Origin: Acidobacteriota bacterium
Lineage (GTDB): Bacteria > Acidobacteriota > Thermoanaerobaculia > Multivoradales > JAHEKO01
Reading direction: 5' to 3'
DNA length: 10,322 nucleotides
Assembly: GCA_027296385.1 (NCBI GenBank)
Contig: JAPUJD010000345.1
Location: 1 to 10,322, forward strand
The notes under the pieces are model-generated. The model did no database searches, had not been told where the DNA came from, and saw only the letters and a list, made by a program, of their open reading frames with translations. Both the position numbers and the translations under genes were made by a program. This document shows positions 6,243 through 10,322 of the stretch, piece by piece (the stretch's first letter is position 1; every line of letters starts with the position of its first letter).

Positions 6243-7014
6243 CACGCTCCCACAAACGCTCGAGCTCGGCCGGATCGGCGTTGGCGAGCGATCCGCCCGA
6301 CTCTGCCAGCAGTTCCTCGACGCGCCGGAACCGACGGCGGAACTTGCGATTGGCCCGCGCCAGAGCGCCCTCCGGGTCGATGCCCAGGTGGCGCCCCAGA
6401 TTGGCGACGGTGAAGAGAGTGTCGCCGAGCTCCTCCTCGATCCGGGCTGGGTCGAGCTGGTTGACAGAGGTGATCTCGGCCTCGAGCTCGGAGAGCTCCT
6501 CACGCAGCTTCTCGATCACCTGCTCGGTTCGGGCCCAGTCGAAACCGACGCCGGCGGCCTTTTGGGTCATCCGATAGGCGTAGAGAAGCGCCGGCAGCGA
6601 CTGGGGTGCGCCGGCCAGCGGCGAGATGTCCTCTTCGGCGACCTTGCGCCGCTCCCAGGCCCGCCGGACGCTGGCGGCGTCAGGGGCAGTCTCATCGCCG
6701 AAGACGTGGGGATGACGCGCGATCATCTTGGTCTCGATGCGGTCGATCACGCCGCCGACGGAGAGCTCCCCTGCTTCCTCGCCCAGCCGCAGAAGGAAAG
6801 CGACCTGGAAGAGCAGGTCGCCGAGCTCACCCTCGATTTGCTGCCAGTCTCCGGCGTCGATGGCAGCGGCCGCCTCGTGGGCCTCCTCCAACAGGTAAGC
6901 TCGCAGGTTGCCCAATGCCTGCTCCCGGTCCCATGGGCAGCCGTTGGGTCCACGCAGGCGAGCGACGAGATCGGTTAGCCGGCGTAGATCCGTCGGGGCG
7001 GTCGAAGACGGCAT
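6211..7014 (-). CDS. mazG: Nucleoside triphosphate pyrophosphohydrolase MazG
   Basis: A cytoplasmic enzyme that hydrolyses NTPs and dNTPs to the monophosphate and pyrophosphate, a house-cleaning and nucleotide-pool role. It is 267 residues, near E. coli MazG (263), with both tandem MazG domains. The N-terminal domain has the signature GPNGCPWD (22-29), EEAHE (43-47) and ELGD (63-66). The C-terminal domain, which in E. coli carries the activity, has EELSE (172-176), EELGD (184-188, metal-binding E185 and D188) and the basic NRKFRRRFRRVE helix (213-224). All metal-binding acidic residues are kept. The ATG at 7014 is preceded on the minus strand by GAGAAG with a six-base spacer. It is divergent from the DUF1844 gene. 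Its stop lies inside the deacylase gene, so the two convergent genes share 32 bp and no terminator lies between them. No mazE or mazF toxin-antitoxin genes are present. Confidence 0.95.
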   Translation of the reverse strand: MPSSTAPTDLRRLTDLVARLRGPNGCPWDREQALGNLRAYLLEEAHEAAAAIDAGDWQQIEGELGDLLFQVAFLLRLGEEAGELSVGGVIDRIETKMIARHPHVFGDETAPDAASVRRAWERRKVAEEDISPLAGAPQSLPALLYAYRMTQKAAGVGFDWARTEQVIEKLREELSELEAEITSVNQLDPARIEEELGDTLFTVANLGRHLGIDPEGALARANRKFRRRFRRVEELLAESGGSLANADPAELERLWERVKSEESVASS

Positions 7015-7049
7015 GGAGTGCTTCTCATTCCTGGAGGCGAGGGCTTTGC

Positions 7050-7074
7050 TACGATTGCGAGCCTCGGTTATATC
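7050..7074. promoter_or_regulatory. Candidate promoter elements between mazG and the DUF1844 gene
   Basis: The 77-bp divergent gap (7015-7091) holds two -10-like boxes for the + strand: TACGAT at 7050-7055 (start expected near 7062, leader about 30 bases) and TATATC at 7069-7074. The latter has TTGCTA exactly 17 bases upstream at 7046-7051, but would give a leader of only about 11 bases. The same AT-rich spot reads TATAAC on the minus strand (7067-7072), a -10 candidate for mazG without a good -35. Confidence 0.35.
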
Positions 7075-7078
7075 AGCT

Positions 7079-7084
7079 GGAGAG
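7079..7084 (+). promoter_or_regulatory. Ribosome binding site fixing the DUF1844 gene start
   Basis: GGAGAG sits seven bases before the ATG at 7092. It selects that start over the open frame, which extends back into the mazG region as far as 6606. Confidence 0.65.
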
Positions 7085-7091
7085 TGATGCG

Positions 7092-7577
7092 ATGACGGAC
7101 TCGGAGTTCAAAGTTAACGACAAGCGGATGTTCACTGCCGACGGTAGGCTGCGCGAGGAGTTCAAACACCTCGAGGACACGCCGGCGCCCGATGCCGAGG
7201 CCCCGGCTCCTGATGCCGAGGCCCCGGCTCCGGCGCCGGCTCCATCGGAGCCGGCACGCGAGTCAGGGCCTCGGCCCGAGTCTCCGGCGGCCGCATCCGC
7301 GGCTGAGCGTCCTCCTCCCGGATCGCCGGGGGGAGCGGGTTTTCTCGATCTGGTCGGACTCCTGGCGCAACACACGGCGGTCTATCTGGGAGACGCCGCG
7401 TTGCCGGACGGCCGGCCGATGCTCGACCTGGGGGCCGCCCAGATGCACATCGATCTGCTCGACGCGCTGCGCGACAAGACAGCCGGCAACCTGACCGCGG
7501 AGGAGGGTGCCTTCCTCGAGGACGTGCTCTATCGGCTGCGGTTGGCCTACGTCGAGAAGTGTCGTTCGGAGGCATGA
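7092..7577 (+). CDS. DUF1844 domain protein
   Basis: A small cytoplasmic protein of 161 residues with no signal peptide. The N-terminus FKVNDKRMFTADGRLREEF is typical of DUF1844 proteins. A Pro/Ala/Glu-rich, probably disordered linker follows (about residues 30-80), containing a duplicated DAEAPAP unit. The conserved DUF1844 helical region occupies residues 84-157 (FLDLVGLLAQHTAVYLG, then DLGAAQMHIDLLDALRDKT, GNLTAEE, LRLAYVE). DUF1844 has no established biochemical function that I know of; family members are common in Acidobacteriota and delta-type Proteobacteria, often with nearby housekeeping genes. The start at 7092 is supported by GGAGAG at 7079-7084. It is followed after one base by the TPR gene, whose SD lies inside this gene's last codons, so the two are almost certainly co-transcribed and probably translationally coupled. 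Confidence 0.88.
   Translation: MTDSEFKVNDKRMFTADGRLREEFKHLEDTPAPDAEAPAPDAEAPAPAPAPSEPARESGPRPESPAAASAAERPPPGSPGGAGFLDLVGLLAQHTAVYLGDAALPDGRPMLDLGAAQMHIDLLDALRDKTAGNLTAEEGAFLEDVLYRLRLAYVEKCRSEA
7191..7232 (+). repeat. Two tandem 21-bp units inside the DUF1844 gene linker
   Basis: The units 7191-7211 and 7212-7232 are identical except for the last base (T or G). Each encodes DAEAPAP in frame. The 21-base length keeps the frame, so gain or loss of copies would only change linker length. Confidence 0.85.
7568..7572 (+). promoter_or_regulatory. Ribosome binding site deciding the GTG start of the TPR gene
   Basis: GGAGG with a six-base spacer to GTG 7579 is the best Shine-Dalgarno sequence in the window. 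It selects this start over the upstream extension of the open frame, and it yields a clean signal peptide. Confidence 0.75.
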
Positions 7578-7578
7578 C

Positions 7579-9315
7579 GTGCAGGCCCGCCAACTCGGAT
7601 CGATCGGCACGCTGCTCCTGGCGATGGTGCTGACCGCGGCGGGCGCGACGCAGGCGCAGGTCTGGCCCGACGAGTACCACTTGAACTCCGGCGTACGAGC
7701 GAACCTGGCCCAGATCCAACAGTTGTGGTCCGAGTGGCTGGTCGCCTACGAGCTGGACGATTCGGCCTCTGAGGAGGAGGCACTCGAGGTCCTGGTCGAC
7801 ATACCACCGAAGATGGGCATGAAGGCTCTGCCCGAGCTCAGCTTCGGGGCTTCGGCTCGGGCCGTCGAGTCGGCGCGGCTCGGTGACTACCGGCGGGCGC
7901 AACGAGCCTTGACCGCAGCCGAGCAACTCGACCCCAGGCGGCCGGAGACCGCCTTTGCGCGGGCTGCGATCCATCGCCTGAAGGGGGAGTGGTGGGCGAC
8001 CATGGTCGCGATGGTCCAGGGGTACGCTCGCGTCCTGCAGCTGCCCTTGGAGCGACGCCTCTGGTTTCACAACTTCGTGCTCTGGGCTCTCACCACTCTG
8101 CTGCTGGCGGGCTGCGCCTTCGTCGCGCTGTTGATGCTGGCGCGCGGCCCGGCGCTGTTCGGCAGCCTGCTGCAGGTTGTGCGCCGATTCGTGCCCGTTC
8201 CCATCGGCATTGCGGTGATCATCCTCCTGTTGCTCTGGCCGCTCGCCTTGTCGGCCGGCGTGCTGGCCGTGGCGTTGAACTGGTCGATTCTGCTGTGGGG
8301 CTATTGCCAGCGATCCGAGCGTTGGGTCTTGATCGTGCTCTTTCTACTGTTCGGAGTCGCGCCGATGATCCTCGACGAGCAGCGTCGTCGGGTCGCTGTC
8401 GACCTCTCGCCGATGGCTCGTGCCACCGAGAGCGCGCGGCTCGGGCGCCTGCGAGGACATCTCTTCAGCGACTTGCAGCGCCTGGCGATCGTGCTGCCCG
8501 ACAGCGCCGCCGTGAGCCACCTGATGGCCGATCAGAATCGGCGCATCGGCCAGTGCGATCAAGCGAGAGAGCTCTACCAGCGCGTCGTGGTCATGGAGCC
8601 AGAGAACGCCGCTGCCTGGATCGACTATGGCTCCTGCTACTTCTCGAGCGGCGAATACGACAAGGCGATCGAGTACTACCGGCGCGGAATCAGCATCGAC
8701 GATGAGCTGGCCGAGGGCCATTTCAACGTTGCGCTGACCTATTCGGAGCTCTACCGTTTCGCGGAATCGGGCCGTGCGCTGACCAGAGCCCAGCGCATCG
8801 ACTCGACCCGGGTGGCCGAGTGGTTGGACCAGACGCCGCGCCGCGGTGCCGCCGAGGTCGGGGCCGGCCTGCGGCGCTCCCGGGAGATCCGGCGCGATCT
8901 CCAGGACTCATGGGTCCTCGAAGATGACTCCGCTGCCTTGTCCTCACCCTGGCGCGACTACTTGTCATTGCCGCTAGCCCTGGCCGGGATCGTCTTGGCG
9001 CTGGTCGTCGGAGGTGTCCTGCCGCGAACCCATGGCGGGACTAACGCGCCGCCGCTGGTGGACTTGGGCAGCCGCTGGAGCTCGCTCTACCGGATTCTCG
9101 TGCCCGGACTGCCCGAACTCGAAGGGGGCGACTCCTTGAAGGGCGTAGCGGCGCTGGTGGTGGTCATCGGACTCTTGCTCATACCGTGGGTCGGAGCGCA
9201 CGGCTACCGCATTCCCTGGGGATTCGAGCCGACGATTCATTTCGGCTGGACGGTGCTGGTGACCGGACTGGGACTCTTCCTACTCTTGCGCTGGCGCCGG
9301 GAGGCGGCCTACTAG
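7579..9315 (+). CDS. Multi-pass membrane protein with signal peptide and TPR repeats, function unknown
   Basis: A 578-residue protein starting at GTG 7579. Residues 1-26 form a signal peptide: R4, then a hydrophobic core, then ATQA with cleavage likely after A26. A first helical block has a TPR-like unit (about 94-137, GDYRRAQRALTAAEQLDP). A membrane block follows (about 163-187, 207-243 as one or two helices, 248-265). The best TPR units are at about 310-410 (CDQARELYQRVVVMEPENAAAW, then SGEYDKAIEYYRRGISID and the AEGHFNVALTYSELYRFAES helix pair). Hydrophobic segments lie near 463-481, 521-538 and 554-570, and the protein ends just after the last one. TPRs usually serve as protein-binding scaffolds. 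I recognise no enzymatic motif and no named family. The side of the membrane on which the second TPR block lies depends on whether 207-243 counts as one helix or two. It sits between a DUF1844 gene and a DUF4388 gene in a tight + strand series. Confidence 0.85.
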   Translation: MQARQLGSIGTLLLAMVLTAAGATQAQVWPDEYHLNSGVRANLAQIQQLWSEWLVAYELDDSASEEEALEVLVDIPPKMGMKALPELSFGASARAVESARLGDYRRAQRALTAAEQLDPRRPETAFARAAIHRLKGEWWATMVAMVQGYARVLQLPLERRLWFHNFVLWALTTLLLAGCAFVALLMLARGPALFGSLLQVVRRFVPVPIGIAVIILLLLWPLALSAGVLAVALNWSILLWGYCQRSERWVLIVLFLLFGVAPMILDEQRRRVAVDLSPMARATESARLGRLRGHLFSDLQRLAIVLPDSAAVSHLMADQNRRIGQCDQARELYQRVVVMEPENAAAWIDYGSCYFSSGEYDKAIEYYRRGISIDDELAEGHFNVALTYSELYRFAESGRALTRAQRIDSTRVAEWLDQTPRRGAAEVGAGLRRSREIRRDLQDSWVLEDDSAALSSPWRDYLSLPLALAGIVLALVVGGVLPRTHGGTNAPPLVDLGSRWSSLYRILVPGLPELEGGDSLKGVAALVVVIGLLLIPWVGAHGYRIPWGFEPTIHFGWTVLVTGLGLFLLLRWRREAAY

Positions 9316-9338
9316 CATCCCGCGGGGTGCATACGACC

Positions 9339-10322
9339 ATGGCGTACGAAGGCTCACTCGCCGACTCGCCGTTCCCCGAGGTGCTACAGCACATCGCGCG
9401 AACCGCCGAAACCGGCATTCTGACCTTGCAGGGCGAGGACGAGATCATCGGGGTCACCTTCCTCGACGGTGCCGTGGTGTCCGTCGACGCCGTGAATCAG
9501 GCGCCCGAGGACGGACTGGGCCAGGTGCTCCAAGGCAGCGGTCTGGTTTCGAGGGAGGATTTCACGAGCCTGGTGGCTGAGCATCAGGCCGGCGGCGGCC
9601 GGGTGATCGATCTGCTGGTCGAGCGCGGTTACATCGATCGCCAACAGCTGCTGGACGCCTTGCGCCGGCAGACGTTGCGGCTCTGCGCCCAGGCCTGCGG
9701 CTGGCCCCAGGGCCAGTTCCGCTTCTACCGGGGCGATCAGGTCTCGTACGAGCATGGAATCGAGCCCGTCAGCGTCGACGACCTCTTGGCGCGATTGGCC
9801 GTGAACGCAGCGCAGGGGCAGGAACCGCTACCGGCGGTCGGGGAGCCGCCTGTTCCTGCCTCTCGCCTGCCGGGCTCGCAGGCGTTCGACGTTTCCGACG
9901 TCGAGATCCCGCGCCTGGACCAAATGGACCCACCGGAGGCCAGAGCGTTGGCGCCTCCTGTCGACTCCTGGTCGGTTACGTCACCGACGACAGAAACCCC
10001 GATAACGGCCCCGTCGGTAGAAGAGCTCTCCTCGGTCGAGAGGTCGGAGGTCGAGTCGTGGAGCGAGGCCGACGCTGAAGAGTTCGAGACCGTGGTGCCC
10101 AAGCGGCGATTCTGGGCCGACTTGCGGCTGCGCCTGTCGTCGGTAACCGAACCGTTGCTGCCCGGCAGGTTGCTCGGTATTGGCATGCTGGTCAGCTTGG
10201 CGACGTTGATCGTGCTGGCGCCGGAACGTTTCCTCGTGCCGCTCGACGGACAGCAGCGGATCCGGGCGGGCCTGGCCTCCGAGGTGCAGGGCTCGCTCTA
10301 CGACAAGGTGGATCAGGCGGCG
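9339..10322 (+). CDS. DUF4388 (PATAN-like) domain protein with acidic linker and TM segment, cut by right edge
   Basis: The frame is open from ATG 9339 to the window end, 328 codons without a stop. Residues 1 to about 155 resemble DUF4388/PATAN: YEGSLADSPFPEVLQHIARTAETGILTL, then GVTFLDGAVVSVDA, and a helical region (GYIDRQQLLDALRRQTLRL, then GWPQGQFRFYRGD). Residues about 160-255 are a low-complexity Pro/Ser/Glu-rich, acidic linker. A basic patch KRRFWADLRLRLR-like (255-265) precedes a single TM helix (about 278-294), and a probably extracytoplasmic part begins after 300. DUF4388 domains occur in signalling and motility-related proteins of Myxococcota and Acidobacteriota; the role here is unknown. 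With no signal peptide, the DUF4388 part should be cytoplasmic. A GTG four codons earlier (9327) is in frame, but it lacks an SD, whereas GGGGTG at 9324-9329 suits the ATG. The gap from the TPR gene is 23 bases, consistent with one operon. Confidence 0.82.
   Translation, partial: MAYEGSLADSPFPEVLQHIARTAETGILTLQGEDEIIGVTFLDGAVVSVDAVNQAPEDGLGQVLQGSGLVSREDFTSLVAEHQAGGGRVIDLLVERGYIDRQQLLDALRRQTLRLCAQACGWPQGQFRFYRGDQVSYEHGIEPVSVDDLLARLAVNAAQGQEPLPAVGEPPVPASRLPGSQAFDVSDVEIPRLDQMDPPEARALAPPVDSWSVTSPTTETPITAPSVEELSSVERSEVESWSEADAEEFETVVPKRRFWADLRLRLSSVTEPLLPGRLLGIGMLVSLATLIVLAPERFLVPLDGQQRIRAGLASEVQGSLYDKVDQAA

Noticed and set aside
6211..7014. mazG as a marker of a mazEF toxin-antitoxin locus
   Set aside because: No mazE- or mazF-like genes lie nearby. 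MazG alone is a housekeeping pyrophosphohydrolase.
6606..7091. Upstream extension of the DUF1844 reading frame into mazG
   Set aside because: It is antisense to mazG and Arg-rich. ATG 7092 has an SD and the typical family N-terminus.
9313..9318. TAGCAT as a -10 box for the DUF4388 gene
   Set aside because: It coincides with the stop codon of the TPR gene and has no -35 at a suitable distance (TTGCGC is 21 bases away). Read-through from the upstream gene is the simpler explanation.

Overview
The window is a GC-rich (about two-thirds G+C by eye), densely packed bacterial chromosome segment. It shows no mobile element, CRISPR array, tRNA or rRNA. The co-occurrence of a DUF1844 protein, a DUF4388 (PATAN-like) membrane protein and a TPR membrane protein beside a ybbA-ybbP/tesA cluster suggests a Gram-negative, probably an Acidobacteriota lineage (Thermoanaerobaculia-like) or a relative of the former deltaproteobacteria. 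This placement is an inference from gene content, not a measured phylogeny.

Layout. (1) 1-197, +: the C-terminal end of a protein that begins outside the window. (2) 304-3490, -: a two-gene ABC transporter unit, ATPase (ybbA) then a 10-TM permease (ybbP), overlapping by 8 nt. (3) 3593-6242, +: tesA (SGNH hydrolase, predicted lipoprotein), rimK (ATP-grasp glutamate ligase) and an AstE/aspartoacylase-like zinc deacylase, joined by 4-nt and 1-nt overlaps. (4) 6211-7014, -: mazG (double-domain NTP pyrophosphohydrolase), convergent with and overlapping the deacylase gene by 32 bp. (5) 7092-10322, +: a DUF1844 protein, a signal-peptide/TPR/multi-TM protein and a DUF4388/TM protein cut by the right edge. 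The last three are closely spaced and look like one operon of unknown function.

How the genes may work together. The divergent tesA / ybbA-ybbP arrangement is the one known from E. coli. It fits a joint job in extracting hydrophobic compounds from the inner membrane and hydrolysing them. Here TesA carries a lipobox and a linker, so it may be membrane-tethered next to YbbP. The same operon continues into rimK and a zinc deacylase, a possible 'add and remove' pair for amide-linked glutamate or a related acyl-amino-acid bond. MazG is a nucleotide-pool housekeeping enzyme. The DUF1844-TPR-DUF4388 set is the least understood part of the window.

Regulatory signals are sparse. The best are a TAGAAT -10-like box six bases before the tesA start (possibly a leaderless mRNA), a 7-bp perfect inverted repeat over the matching -35 position, and -10-like boxes in the mazG/DUF1844 divergent gap. 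No convincing rho-independent terminator was found.
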